Positions 10,252 to 23,004 of a stretch of DNA of 64,000 nucleotides are shown here, one piece after another. The stretch is from NCBI RefSeq assembly GCF_037038585.1, contig NC_092523.1, forward strand, positions 6,391,001 to 6,455,000. Direction: 5' to 3'. The stretch comes from Patagioenas fasciata (lineage: Eukaryota > Chordata > Aves > Columbiformes > Columbidae). Within the stretch, counting starts at the first letter, position 1. Each line of letters opens with the position of its first letter. The translations under genes were made by a program, and so were the position numbers. The notes below the pieces were generated by a model that was not told the origin of the DNA, did not search any database, and was given only the letters and a program-made list of their open reading frames with translations.

Positions 10252-13069
10252 TGTCAGGGACAGAGATTATGGGAGAGGCATCTCCAGAGCAAACAGAGGG
10301 TGTGTCTGTACCTGGGACTTGTAGAAAAATGAGAAAAATCAGGGAAAGCTGTCAAGTCAACTAATTTATTTAAAAACATGCAGTTCTTGCAGCCATGAGT
10401 AGATTGACCTTAGATTGGTGCCATAAGAAACCACCAAACTCTACAATGAGGTTTCCCACAAGGGGTTTTAAAATGCTTTGACTTACACAGCTGAGCTTCA
10501 GACACAGGTCAGTTTGCCATGTACGCCATCAGCCGCCTTCAGAATCAACATGTATATAAAGCTGTGGGAGGGGGGGTGAGAAGGAGCAAACTATTCCTTT
10601 AGGACAAAGGTAAACATGCAAAGCCACGTTCTGATTCATCCTGATTATTTCATTCATTTCATGTCCATAAAACTGAGGCCATAATAAATAAATGAAGCAT
10701 CCAAATGTTCAATTTCTTACGAGGTACATACAATCCCCTTAGGAGGACGTACACACTGATTTTATATGTAGCCCACTCACTACTAAAAGATTTATACCTG
10801 GATCCATTTCCAAATCAATTTTTCGTTGACGTGAGGCTTTCACTAAGACTCTTCTGGGGATTATAGAATTTGAGTTAGAGGCCACTGTATTAACATTCTG
10901 TACAAAGGAATATTTTGCTTTCAGTAGTTTCTCCACAAAACTGTATTTTCAGGAGGAAGAGAAAGAGGAGCTGATCTACAAAATAACACACAACATAAAT
11001 GAGTGAGACTGGATAGCAGGAGACCGAAAATAAAAGTAAAAACCCCAACTGTTCCTAAGTGATCCCCCCACCTTGGTTCGTAGGGACTGTGACAGGCAGG
11101 ACTGTCCCACTGCTCGGGATCAGAGAAGAGTCCCAACCCCATCACAGGGAGATCTGGAGCTTTTGACCCCAAATAAATCATACAGCGGGTTGTTTTTTCT
11201 CTCCTTTTTCTCTTCAGCTATGTTGTGTCAGAAGTCCATCTGCTGGATATCAAATGCACTTAAAATAACCCAGGCATGAAGTCAAACAGTAGAACAAAAT
11301 AAGGACAAGTGTGATTTTTTGTGGTTTGTCGAAGGATTGTGTAAGATGATGGTTTGGGTTGTTGGCTTAGTTTTTTGGGGTTTTGTTTTTCTTTTTTTGC
11401 TTCAAATCTCAGAAATCTCCGTAGTAGAAACACTTTTTTAGTCATTTGTGTTCAAAACCTGAATATATAGAGAGTCTTTTGAATGTTAGTGTTGATGCAA
11501 GTTGTTATCACCCTAGCAGTAAAAGTCTCAAGGTACAGAAAACAGCTGTCCAATATATAGTTGGCCATACGTGGAACTGAGAAGAAATAAACCTGTTTTC
11601 CTTTCTTTTAACGCAGTGGTTTGGTTCCTGTCAGAGAACACTGTGTCCCACTAACATTAATTTATCTGAATTAATCACCTGCCTGGAAAGAAGCCATTCA
11701 GCCCAGGGTGAAACAACACAGCAATTAGCAACGCTCAGGCAGCGATGACAGGGGCTGCCTTACGAAGTTCAGGACAGATCCAGTTCTAGTGGGGTAGCCA
11801 AAGGATTAAGAAAGATTTGGGGATTTAAGCTAAGAACAATACTTTTCAAACATTGCAGAAAGCCCAAAGGTCAGATGAGGGGTGGAGTCTCTCCCTAATG
11901 CATTATTACATAATCAACTTCATTTTAAGAGCAACACAGATCCTGGAGCTGAACCTTATGAAAATCACACACACAGGAACAAAGTGAATTCTGGTGAAAA
12001 CTTTTTTCTTGCGCTCTTACTCATACTTGGGCTTTAATCCTGTTTGAAAGTGGATCTTCCCGATGTTAAACACAGGAATTTCTGCTTACTATCCCTCTGC
12101 AGAGGACTTGACCCTTTGCTAGTAAAAAGCCCAAAGGAACCTTGTGTTAATGTTTACCTACCCCAGGGGTTCCAGCTTTAGCAGAAAACAAAAGCACAGG
12201 GCTAACAATTTCCCTTTTGTAGATCTTTAGATGAAAGGGAGATGCATACACAAAATGAGATTTCTTTTGGTACTTCCTTAACACTAATGGTAAAATGTTT
12301 TTCTTCATTTAGACACAGGCTGGGCAGCTGAGGGGCCTGGGAGTGGTGCTTGGCTGCAGTTGCATCTGGGCCAGTCTCTCAATCTCTCCCAGCCTTGGTT
12401 TCTTCTCCATAAGAGGAGTCATTGCTAATGCTTTGTTTACTTGCATCATCAGCCAAAAATGCGCAATACAAATAAATCACCGAGCCCTTAAATGTCTGTA
12501 TTTACTAGTAGTAAGAGCAGAAAAAACACTTTAGACATCCAGGTTTTTCAGTGTCCTGTTTGCACCCCAGAGTCCAGGTTTGATATTATACCACAGAATA
12601 AAAACTGAGTGTGTTCCAGGGACTGGCACCTAGAAACACCAAGATACAGTTGTTACCTGCACCGACCCCCCCTGTGTCTCTTCTCCACGAGGCCTTGATG
12701 GACACAGCAAGAGCCTGCCAGCCTCAGCCTTGCTCATCCTCATGAGGAAATCACCCCTGAACTCACACAGCATCCCTCTTTACATACACACATTTCCATG
12801 TGTGAATCCTTGTATCTCCACTTCTGGGTTTCATACTGACCTTGATTGTGGCACAAGTGACGTAGGAGACACGTCCAAACTGCAGCTCAATTCACTTGCT
12901 TGTGGACGGGCATCTAGTGCAGCTTGAGCCACCCTGCGGCACCCTGTCCTGCACCCTTCTGCCTCTCCAGGAGAGCCTGGCTTTCCCCTAACTCCTGTAT
13001 CCCACTTGCCAGTCCTTTGTGGGGGTCTCAGATACCCTCAAGCACCCCACATGGCACTAGACACCTACA
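10252..13069. other. Intergenic stretch, no recognised gene
   Basis: Mixed AT-rich DNA with short homopolymer runs. Apart from an exon-like segment at 10798-10853 I see no coding region, RNA gene or recognisable repeat. Confidence 0.5.
10798..10853 (-). other. Short exon-like segment of unknown identity
   Basis: On the minus strand 56 bases lie between an acceptor ending CCCCAG and a donor GTATAAATC. One frame is open with a protein-like, charged composition: RVLVKASRQRKIDLEMDP. The same frame is open for 66 codons around it. It lies 1.8 kb upstream of the CpG-island exon on the same strand, so it is not an ordinary later exon of that gene. I do not recognise the peptide and it may be fortuitous. 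Confidence 0.15.
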
Positions 13070-13205
13070 TTTGATAGGACAAGGGGTGATGATTTTAAAC
13101 TAAAAGAGGATAGCTTCAGGCTGGACATGAGGAAGAAATTTTTGACACTGAGGGTGGTGAGAGACTGGCCCAGGTTGCCCAGAGAGGTGGTAGATGAACC
13201 ACAAA
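13070..13205 (+). repeat. CR1 LINE internal fragment
   Basis: Sense fragment covering the segment from 'gataggacaaggggtgatga' to 'gcccagagaggtggtagatg'. Both the 5' part and the terminal 3' repeat are missing, so it was truncated after insertion or has decayed. Confidence 0.8.
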
Positions 13206-14864
13206 CTTTGTGGTGAACTTCACATCAAGTAGAAATCCTTCGGGATGACAGCAGGAGTCACACATTTGATCCCTATGGAAAACTCAGTTATATTAAAAAA
13301 CATATGATTGTATCCAGCCTAGCAGCTGTACAAACAACGCAGTTGGTAAAGCCAAAAAATGGACTTCATGGGCAGATAGTTAATGGCATAAAATATACCC
13401 CAGATTTCCCACTCAGAATCAGAAGCAGTTTTGTCTCTTGGTGCTGGCTAGAGCTAAAAGACATCCCTTTGACAAATGCAGGAGGGTTTAGTAGGAATTT
13501 AGCAGTATTTAGGAGATTGCTAAACCAGGGACAAGCTCTTCAGCTGGTTTAGCCCTTACTCACATCAGCGATGATTTTGGACCTACACTCCTCGCACCAG
13601 CTGATGTTTTGCCACTGTCTCCTATTCCTACCCTCAGCAAAACAACTCTGCAGCTTGAAATCCGTATGCGTCTTGTTAGCTTTAGCAGCAGCATCACCTC
13701 TTGCCACTGGAAGAATGTGCAAATAAATTGATCATTCTTCCCATCTCCTTTGGATCGAGGCAGGGATCCAAGCATGAAGCTGAACCCTGGCCTTGCCTGA
13801 ATCCAGCCTCCATCAAATAAGGGTGCTGACCCTTCCAAAAACAGACTCACTTGTGGTTTCCTATGCTTTAATTTACAGAATATAAGCAAAGAATAGTCCC
13901 AGCATCTCAGCTCTGGGAAAGTCGCCATGAGGAGCTGGACCACTCCTCTCCTTTTTTTTGTAAAGAGCACCGAGAAAATCAGAGGTGAGGATTCCCTCTG
14001 GAGGGATTAGCAACACTTGTGCTTTAACTGGCTGTATTTCCTCCCTGTAGCATGTGATTTTGTAATAACAGAGCTATGGCTGAGAGCATCTGCCAAGGAA
14101 TTAGTTAGAAATGAGCTTACTGGGACTTCTGGTCTAACTCCAGAGAGCAGAGATAAGGACCAGTTGAGAGTTTACGGCAGAGAAGGAAGGACAGGGGTTG
14201 GTGTCGTCTCACTTGGTCCTTTTCTGTGCAATCCCCATACTGCTCTCAGAATATAAATTAAAATAAATGCTGTTCTCTGCTTCTGAAACATCATGCAAAC
14301 TTTTGTGGTATTGCTGTTAATATAGATTTTTTTTTCAGAATTAGTGTCAAATGAAAATAAATAAGCACACAAACACTGATCCTTTCTTCCCTAAGCAGAG
14401 TTGTGGCTTGGTATTTCTAAAGAGCCTGACATTTCTATGGTGCTTCACAGACAGAGGGGTGACATTTCAGCTTGGCACCAATTGTGGTCACAACGTCAAC
14501 AGCAGAAGTTGAGGGTAAGTCCCCAAGGATGGACACCTAACCGGTACCTGCATCCCACCAGCCCCAGACTGACACTTTCAGGTCCATCATGGCTTTTCCA
14601 GGAAGGAAAATGTTGCTGGAGACATGTGGTCATCTTCACCTAAACACTTAATTTTTCCCCTTTGCTGTGTGATCTGAAGCAAGTCTGGCTCTGTCATGTA
14701 TCAGGGGCTTATCGGAGCTGACTCATTTTATTCAGTAAACTTTGCCAGAAATGCTTCAGCAACTCCAGGTCTTAAAGAAATGCTTGACATTTGATGGGCT
14801 TTGGTAGCAGTTCACTGAGCTGCAGCCGTACACGTCCCGCTGCCTTTCTTCTCCTGGAGACAGG
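13206..14864. other. Intergenic stretch, nothing recognised
   Basis: No protein, RNA gene or known repeat is recognisable. The longest open frame is a 136-codon minus-strand frame at 13560-13970 that resembles no family I know and has no promoter context. Confidence 0.5.
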
Positions 14865-15317
14865 GCAGCCCAGCACAATGATCCGGGTGATCCAAGGCTG
14901 GAACAGCTCTGCTGGGAGGACAGGCTGAGGGAGTTGGGGTGTTCAGCCTGGAGAAGAGAAGCTCTGGGGAGACCTTATTGTGGCCTTTCCATACCTAAAA
15001 TGGGCCGTTAAGAAAGATGGGGACAGACTTTTCAGCAGGGCCTGTTGTGATAGGACAAGGGGTGATGGTTTCAAACCAAAAGAGGGGAGATTCAGGCCAG
15101 ACATGAGGAAGAAAATTTTTACATTGCGGGTGGTGAAACCCTGGCCCAGGTTGCCAAGAGAGGTGGAGGATGCCCCATCCCTGGAGACATCCCAGGCCAG
15201 GCTGGATGGGGCTCTGAGCAACCTGATCTGGTGAAGATGTCCCTGCTCATGGCAGGGGAGGCACTGGATGAGCTTTGAAGGTCCCTTCCAACCCAAACTG
15301 TTCTACGATTCTATGAA
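14865..15317 (+). repeat. CR1 LINE 3' fragment
   Basis: Sense copy with the LCWEDRLRELG-type coding remnant, then 'gataggacaaggggtgatgg' and 'cagagacatccc'-type blocks. It ends with 'ttctacgattctatga', two degenerate copies of the CR1 terminal motif. Confidence 0.93.
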
Positions 15318-17440
15318 AAACACAAGCGTCAGACCTGAGGCTGCCCCATGGCTCTGGGAAATGTTCATGTCTTGGAGACCTGCTATTTCAGATGATCAGG
15401 TGGCCTTGCCAGTCACCAGGAATGGAGCAGATCTGAAGATGGGATGGTTTCACTAAAGGAAAGCAGCAATTTGGGGTAAATTTCACTCTCAACAACCCTG
15501 CACTGGTTTCTCCTGGTGCTGGAGCAGGATAACTCTCCTTCCTTGGAGGCCAAGCTGGTTTTTAAGGCCTCAGGGTCATGGGGTGCAGATCAGTGTGAGC
15601 TAAGCTGAAAGCTGATACAACCCTGATGTTTAAGGGCCAGAAATGGTGTATGAAATCAGCACCTCCCCTTTGACCTCAGCAGCCCTGAAACACTTCGGTT
15701 CCTCTGCCCCTGTGTAATTAGGCATGGAGCAATTTTCGTTTTTTTATACCAATGAGCTTTAAGAAAGCCATGCTTCTGAAAATCAGCATCAGGATACAAG
15801 AGAGGGGTTAAGGAGAGGGAACAAGCTCCCTCTGAGCACCCAAAAGCCACATCAAAGAAGGTCTCAACCTAATTAAATCTAACATAGCCTGTGACAGATC
15901 AGGTCTGGTCCTGTGTCCCTGGAGGTCACATGAAACAAGCTCCGACATGAGGGAAAGCAGTAGATCCAGCTAATTCCATCTTTTCCCTCCATCATTTTTG
16001 TCATCTGCTATTTCATGGGGAGATCGCCAGGGCAACTTCAGGATGACTATTTGGTGGGACTGTGCGGTCCTGGAGCAGGAACTGGTGGCTTTTATTAACT
16101 GTTAAACCTCTCCCTCCAGCAGCCTCATGGGGACATTCTCTCAGTTTCACTGATGTTCACCTACCTCCCCTGGGGACATAATTCCGGTATGAAAGCACAA
16201 AGCAAAGCAAAGCCGTCACTGTTACTTAATTCAGAATATACGTTGAAACCTTCAGAAATGTTGAGATGACAAATGACACCTTTTTCCTGTCTTTTATTGG
16301 ATGCCATCAGATCATCTGCAGCAGCGGGACAAGTCGCCCGCACAGGCTGGAAATCCCAGCAGCTTCACAAACATCTGTTGAGCTTTTTCATTCTAAAATT
16401 GCTTTTGTTTTCAGGCATTGGGGAATTGTGAAGAGTAGAAGTACTGTCCATTGTTTTTCTGGAGACCTAACAACCCCAGAATAAAATATATACATATCCC
16501 ATAGGAGAATTTGTCTTCCACCCAAAGAAGAAGGTACTTTGCTCAAGTGGGAGGGTTTTTTTTCTGCTGAAGTCACCTTTGTCCTTGCAAAACTAACTGA
16601 CAACGTGAAGAGTACCCAACTTCTTGGCATAAAGTGAATATTTTCCTTTGAGGTTTGTCCTTTTGCTGAAATCTTGCTGACTCAGCAATGGCGCTGTGCA
16701 GGGCCAAGTTAATGTTCCACTGAAATTCTTTCCTTCAGGATTAGTTCTTAAAATTGAACGTAGACGAGTGTCTAAACTAAATACACAGCTTCTAATCCTC
16801 CTTTCTCATACTTGCTGTTAAATTTGGAAGACCAGCAGTGAAGTCGTTTCAATTGCTAATTGAGACACACAAGGAAAAGTGCAGGTTGGTCATGAAGTGT
16901 TGTCTTCTTGGTCATAGCGTATCTATATGTATGTGCCTTTTTCTCTTTACTGCAATAACCACAAGCACCACTAGATGTCACAACTCTTTCACTGTTGGAC
17001 TTTTCTCCCCGGGCCGTTTTACTGAACGGCCCTGACAGCTGAAGGACTTTTTCAGGTTCACCTGAAGAGCAAAAGCAACGACCCTGCAACCAAGCAGAAT
17101 TATTTTGTTTTCCTCAGGAATTGCAAGATGCTTCAGGACAGACTTTTCTTGAGCAAAGAACTCATGTGCTTCTGAAATCCTCTGGTTTCAGGCACAAAAA
17201 GACTCCGCAGCTTCTTCAGTTTGAAGAAAAATATCAAACCTGCAGGACTTCCTTGAACATTTCAAGCTATAGAAGAAACTCAGGGAGGAGAAGAAGGCGG
17301 GAGAGTGACACAAAAATTTTGCTGGTCAGGAAGACAAAGTGACCACAAGGATTTGCTTTTCTCCTTTATTCTGATAATTTTGGTGTTGGTAGCAACTTTT
17401 CTGTGCTTTCCCTAGAGTTACCACGTGGCATTTGCATTCT
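15318..17440. other. Intergenic stretch, nothing recognised
   Basis: AT-balanced unique sequence; open frames are all under about 80 codons and resemble no known protein. Confidence 0.5.
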
Positions 17441-18255
17441 TCACAGAATCACAGAATGTCAGGGATTGGAAGGGACCTGGAAAGCTCATCCAGTGCAATC
17501 CCCCCATGGAGCAGGAACACCCAGCTGAGGTTCCACAGGAAGGTGTCCAGGCGGGTTTGAATGTCTGCAGAGAAGGAGACTCCACAACCTCCCTGGGCAG
17601 CCTGGGCCAGGCTCTGACACCCTCAATGAGAAGAAGTTTCTTCTCAAATTTAAGTGGAACCTCCTGTGTTCCAGTTTGCACCCATTACCCCTTGTCCTGT
17701 CATTGGTTGTCACCGAGAAGAGCCTGGCTCCATCCTCCTGACACTCACCCTTTCTATATTGATAACCATGAATGAGGTCACCCCTCAGTCTCCTCCAGCT
17801 CCAGAGCCCCAGCTCCCTCAGCCTTTCCTCACACGGGAGATGCTCCACTCCCTTCAGCATCTTTGTTGCCCTGCGCTGGACTCTCTCCAGCAGTTCCCTG
17901 TCCTTCTGGAACTGAGGGGCCCAGAACTGGACACAATATTCCAGGTGTGGTCTCACCAGGGCAGAGTAGAGGGGCAGGAGAACCTCTCTGACCTACTGAC
18001 CACCCCCTTCTAACCCACCCCAGGTACCATTGTCCTTCCTGGCCACAAGGGCCCAGTGCTGGCTCATGGTCATCCTGCTGTCCCCAGGACCCCCAGGTCC
18101 CTTTCCCCTACACTGCTCTCTAATAGGTCATTCCCCAATTTATACTGGAACCTGGGGTTGTTCCTACCCAGATGCAAGACTCTACACTTTCCCTTGTTAT
18201 ATTTCATTAAATTTTTCCCCGCCTTGCTGTGGTTATTGATGCTTGTTGGCCCTAG
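17441..18255 (-). repeat. CR1 LINE 3' copy, the longest well-preserved one
   Basis: Antisense, starting at the 3' motif 'cagaatcacagaatgtcagg'. The minus strand keeps an open frame of 156 codons (17956-17486) for the ORF2 C-terminal tail: [40 protein letters not shown], then [16 protein letters not shown]. More decayed ORF2 sequence continues to about 18255. It is 5'-truncated and has no endonuclease or reverse transcriptase core, so it is not mobile on its own. The open frame suggests a fairly young insertion relative to its neighbours. Confidence 0.95.
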
Positions 18256-18990
18256 AAGTCGTGAAGACCTACTGAAATAGTTAAAAAATAAGAATAACAC
18301 AACTGAACATAATTCAGGCTAAACTGGGGGATGTTTTTTGTCAAAGAGAGCTAATCATAGTGCCTAACTGCTACAGAGTTTGGCTGTATCTTTGCCCTGT
18401 TTTGGGGATTTGTGGCAGAGAAGCAAATTATTGCAACACAATGGAGCGAACACAGTTGCTTTAGCCCATGTGAGGGTTGGGGGAAGAATATTCCTCCCCC
18501 TTCCCAGGGCAGTCTGATTTCTGTCTCCTCTGGTGTAATCTATAAGAACCTGTTCGTCCTCAGGACTTAGCGTTGAGGTTACCACAAAACAAACATCCAC
18601 CTTTTTCAGAAGGAAGCTCAAACTGATCATCTCCCACAGGCCTTCAGAGATTTTTCCTTCTCTAAACACACTGCAGTCAGTGCACAAGCCTGTGTCATCG
18701 TTATGCACACGAAAATAATAACAAAGCTGAAGATAATTAATTCACTTATTCACACTGTGGTGACCAGTAATGGCTCCTGTGGATTCCTTTTTCACTCCAG
18801 TGCAACATTTATTGAAAACAAAACCAAAACTGGATTCCTGTGAAATTGCTATTAAAGCATTCCCTGAAGGGGAAAAAAAAATACTAAAAATAATTTTAAA
18901 AAATAAAAATATCATCAGAATAACTGCACGTTACAAAAAGCACTGGATGTGTTTGATGGGGTGTGGTTTTGCTATGCCGAATTTGTACAA
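18256..18990. other. Spacer between two antisense CR1 copies
   Basis: No gene or repeat recognised. A 114-codon minus-strand frame (18364-18708) resembles no known family. Confidence 0.45.
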
Positions 18991-19285
18991 TATAGAATCA
19001 TAGAATCCTTTTGGTTGGAAGAGACCCTCAAGATCATTGAGTCCATCCATTAACCCAACTTTGGCACTAAACTATGTCCCTAAGAACCTCACCTCTGCAT
19101 CTTTTAAACCCCTCCAGGGATGGTGACTCCACCACTGCCCTGGGCAGCCTGTTCCAATGCCTCACAACCCTTTCCATGAAGAACTTTTCCTAATTTCCAA
19201 TCTGAACCTCCCCTGGCACAACTTGAGGCCATTTCCTCTCATCTTATCACTTGTCACTCAGAAGAGACCAATCCCTGCTCCCTAC
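18991..19285 (-). repeat. CR1 LINE 3' fragment
   Basis: Antisense, beginning 'tatagaatcatagaatcctt' and continuing through 'ggttggaagagaccctcaag' and 'gatggtgactccaccactgc'. It is the same subfamily as the copies at 22841 and 52786. Confidence 0.92.
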
Positions 19286-20748
19286 AGCATTGCAATCCAC
19301 CAAGGGTCCTATCTGCAGGGACAGAGTTCTCTGCTCACTGGAGATCCACCCAACACCTTCATCCACACAAACTGGAGCAATGCCCTTATATTCCCCCTGT
19401 CTCAAGTTCCCCGTGTCCATCTTCTGTGCACTTACCTGTTGCCTTTCAGGTCAGCCCGGTGTCCCCTGCTTGTCCACACTGACCTTCTGCCATGCTGGGT
19501 CTGCTTCCTCCACGTTGGGGTGGACCACAGAGGAGGATGTGGACTGCAGGGAAGGAGATGGACCACAGGTCTCCACGGGCAGAGTGTAATGGGAACCAGG
19601 AACGTGTCTGAACTGCCTCGTCTATCTCAAAGCTTGGCTGGATGGTTCTCACCCTGTTTGTCTACGTTCACCTAAGTTGTGCCACTTGCCTGTCACAAGA
19701 TTATTTATTACAGAGGCTTTAGTCAAATTTGTCTTCCGCACTTTAAGGCAGTGCGTTTTTTGGCTGTCTGACTTCAGATGCAGACTAAAACCAACTGAGG
19801 CCAATAGATACGCTCAGGCTTACATGCTTTGATAAATGAGCTATTTTTTTTTAGGCTCAGTGATGCTTTCTTTTGAGATAATACCAAATCACAGCTCGCC
19901 CAAGCCTGGTGCTAACTGCCCTTCATGTCCAGAGGGAAAAGAAACTCAGCCCATAATTAACCCCATGTAGGTTATGTAGAAAGAATAGAATAATAGAATA
20001 ATAGAATAATAGAATAATAGAATAATGGAATAACAAACTTTTTTTCCCTCTCCTATCCTACCTATGTAGTCCAGCTTCTCCTAAGTCAATCTAGCAAATG
20101 AAAACATTAATACTCATAGCTATAGATATATCGCATCTCCTGCCCTGTGTCAGCCTAGAGAAGCACTGTGTGAGACTTCTTTCTGTCTGCATATTGCCCA
20201 AGCTGGGCCCCTTGGATCAGCTCATCCTTGGGGCATGGAGGGATGGAGCTGGGCCAGAGATGCCCTAGGTGACCATCTTCAAGACACCTAAGGCTCATTG
20301 TCTGTTCTGCTTCCACTGCATGGACTGACCTCCCAAAGCATTGCATATATTTGGAGAGCCTTTGCCCGTTTCCAGAAAAACAGGATGGTTTCAAACCATC
20401 TGTTTATCAACAGGGGTCACAACTAACATTGCCAGGTGAAAACTGAGAGCTCTCACCTCTTTTGTCTTCTTGGAACTGTATCACAAAAAAAAAATCCAAG
20501 CCCATAGCTGGTCAGGTTTGGTCACAACCCAGCAATGCTCTTTAGCAACCTGGCTGCTGGCATCCAAGTGCATTAAATCAGACCTTCACTGGTGGTGAAG
20601 GCGATGGCAGGGTGGATACGGTGACAAGCACTGACTGCAGGGAGTGACTGGCTGCCTGGCAAGCAGCCCCATTCCCAGTACAGACACATCTCCCCGTCCA
20701 TCTGATGGGGAGGTAAATAATGTAAATTTGAGTGTGTTACTCTCATGC
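19286..20748. other. Intergenic stretch with a short microsatellite
   Basis: Open frames at 19.16-19.68 kb overlap the end of the CR1 copy and look like chance. Apart from the AATAG-type microsatellite listed separately I see nothing recognisable. Confidence 0.5.
19981..20033. repeat. AGAATAAT microsatellite
   Basis: About five near-perfect tandem copies of an 8-bp unit (agaataat) with slightly degenerate edges. This is a simple repeat that could be length-variable. Confidence 0.9.
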
Positions 20749-20960
20749 CTAGACATCAGGAAGAATTTTTTACAGTGAGGGTGGTGAGAGCCTGGCCCAG
20801 GTTGCCCAGAGAGGTGGTGGATGCCCCATCCCTGGAGACATCCCAGGCCAGGCTGGACAGGGCTCTGAGCAACCTGATCTGGTGAAGATGTCCCTGCTCA
20901 TGGCAGGGGTGGCACTGGGGGAGCTTGGAAGATCCCTTCCAACCTAAACTATCTTACTCT
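20749..20960 (+). repeat. CR1 LINE 3' fragment
   Basis: Sense copy from 'gacatcaggaagaatttttt' through 'tgccccatccctggagacat' to 'cccttccaacctaaactatc'. The terminal motif is degenerate. It is the same subfamily as the copies at 14865 and 49085. Confidence 0.9.
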
Positions 20961-22840
20961 GCAAAAATCAGCTGTCACATTTCTGCTGTGCCCTGGCTGC
21001 TTCCAGAAAGCATCTCCCACTCCCACCCAGGTTTTCTGGGACCTTCCAGCTCATGAATCCTCCCAGAATAAGTCCAGTAAATGTGTCACGTCAGGGGTTT
21101 TTCTATGAATTGCCTAGGTTTTTAAAACCACATCTCACTCGAAATTTTGAAACATCTTCCTTCTCCGTCTTTGGAGCCATTTGTAGCTAACACTGATTTC
21201 TTCGTTAGCTTCACCTGTCTCACTGGAGTTGTTCCTGCTTTGCGTGGAGGTGAGGAACTGTGGGTCATCACCCTCTGATCAACATAAACCTTTTAGTAGG
21301 TCACACTTTCCTAGCAAATGATCAACAGCTTGGACTGACATGAAGTACTCTGCATACTTTGTGGAGTAGATCTGAAAAAAACTCTCTGCATTCTTCACTG
21401 AGTATTCTGAATTTGGGAAAGTTTTTTATCCATCCCCTTCAAATACTAAAATTGCATTTTCTGCTTTCAACAATGCAATATTTTGCTGAAGTGATGTCAT
21501 GATTCTCTGATGTTGAGAGGCAGGAGGGGATGTGGGTTGCATTTATCTGGAGTTGGTGCTGCCAGGTGATGGGTCCTGCCTAAGATAGATGGGGTGACTC
21601 CATTTGGCTCTTTCCATAGGGCTCCACGTTCGCTCAAGCTAACTGCTCATGTAGCTTTTGAGTGGCAGTTTATGTGAGACAAATGCTGTTACTGATGAGA
21701 TAAAACTAGGAATAAGTTGCTCCTGGTCCTGCTATAAGCTGTCTGTTTGATCAGCAAAACGTGTGCAGAGATAGATCGATCAATGGATAAATGCATTATA
21801 GCAGACAATATTTGTCCGTGCTTGGCCAGCCGTCTGGCTAAATAGCAATATTGATCCTATAAATAATGACATCCCTAAAATATCTAACTTACTCCTCAAG
21901 CAGTAAATACAGGCCATGGGGCATGAATTTCTCCACTGAATTTTCTTGGGGAAGGCAACTATCCACCACAGATTAACTGCATAATGTGGACTCTCACACT
22001 GGTTGCATCTTATATATTTCTCTTAGTCAATTGAAGACTATCAGGTTTTTCAGTCTTATTTTCTGAACTTTGAGTATTCTTCGCTCCAGAAATGTTCAGC
22101 TTTTCTAAGTGGTCACTGACTGAATGAGGCTTATTTGTTCCTTTATAACCAAAATGTTCCCAATGTGGATGATTGAAATAAGCTACAAGAACTCACACTT
22201 TGTGAGTGCAGCACCTTCATGAAGCCGAGTAGAAGTGCTGTGTTAAAGCACATATGGAAATGGCATATGATCCCCCATGTGAAATGCTGCCTGCGTTTCC
22301 TGACTTCCAGGAAATAAGCATCATACCTTATTTTTAATCTTTTCTACAGCATCTGAAATTAATTTAATTGGAAAAAAAAAAATAAAGTTAAGGGGAGGAA
22401 TTTGCCAGGCAGGATAGATAAAAACATCAGACCCATGAACAGAGTTTTGATGTTATTTTGACTAACACGTGGCAAATATTGCTGCCACCTCCAGCTGTAC
22501 AGTCCTGAAAGGAGAGATTTTTCTAATGATTCCTCTACAACTAATGATGTTCAATCTGCGAAAAGTTTTGTGCTGACTTGCTTTAAAAGGTATAAAAAAG
22601 CCCATAGTGCTGGGAAGGGACAGCCCTTGGCCAACCTGGCTGCTGGTGAGGCCACGGTGTTGGTCAGGCAGAGCATCTGAGGAACTGGAAGTGAAGCCTG
22701 AAGGGAACCTCTGGGCATCAGAGGTACCAATGTGTCAACCCAATGTGTCCTGTGAGCCGGTGTCCCTGTGGACAGGGTGAGGGAAGGAGGCAGCAGCCAG
22801 GCTGGGGAGCGTGGAGCAGAGCCTCGTGGAGTATGAACCA
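20961..22840. other. Intergenic stretch, nothing recognised
   Basis: AT-rich, stop-dense on both strands apart from a 113-codon minus-strand frame at 22551-22892 that partly overlaps the next CR1. No gene seen. Confidence 0.5.
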
Positions 22841-23004
22841 GAATCATAGGATCATTTTGGTTGGAAAAGATCTTTAAGATCATCGAATCCAAGCGTTAAC
22901 CTAACACTGTCAAGCTCACCTCTAAAACATATCCCTAAGAACCTCATCTACGTGTCTTTTAAACACCTCCAGGGATGGTGACTCAAGCAGTTCCCTGGGC
23001 AGCG
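22841..23004 (-). repeat. CR1 LINE 3' fragment, short
   Basis: Antisense, starting 'aatcataggatcattttggt' and ending at 'agcagttccctgggcag'. Only the 3' 160 bases are present. Confidence 0.88.
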
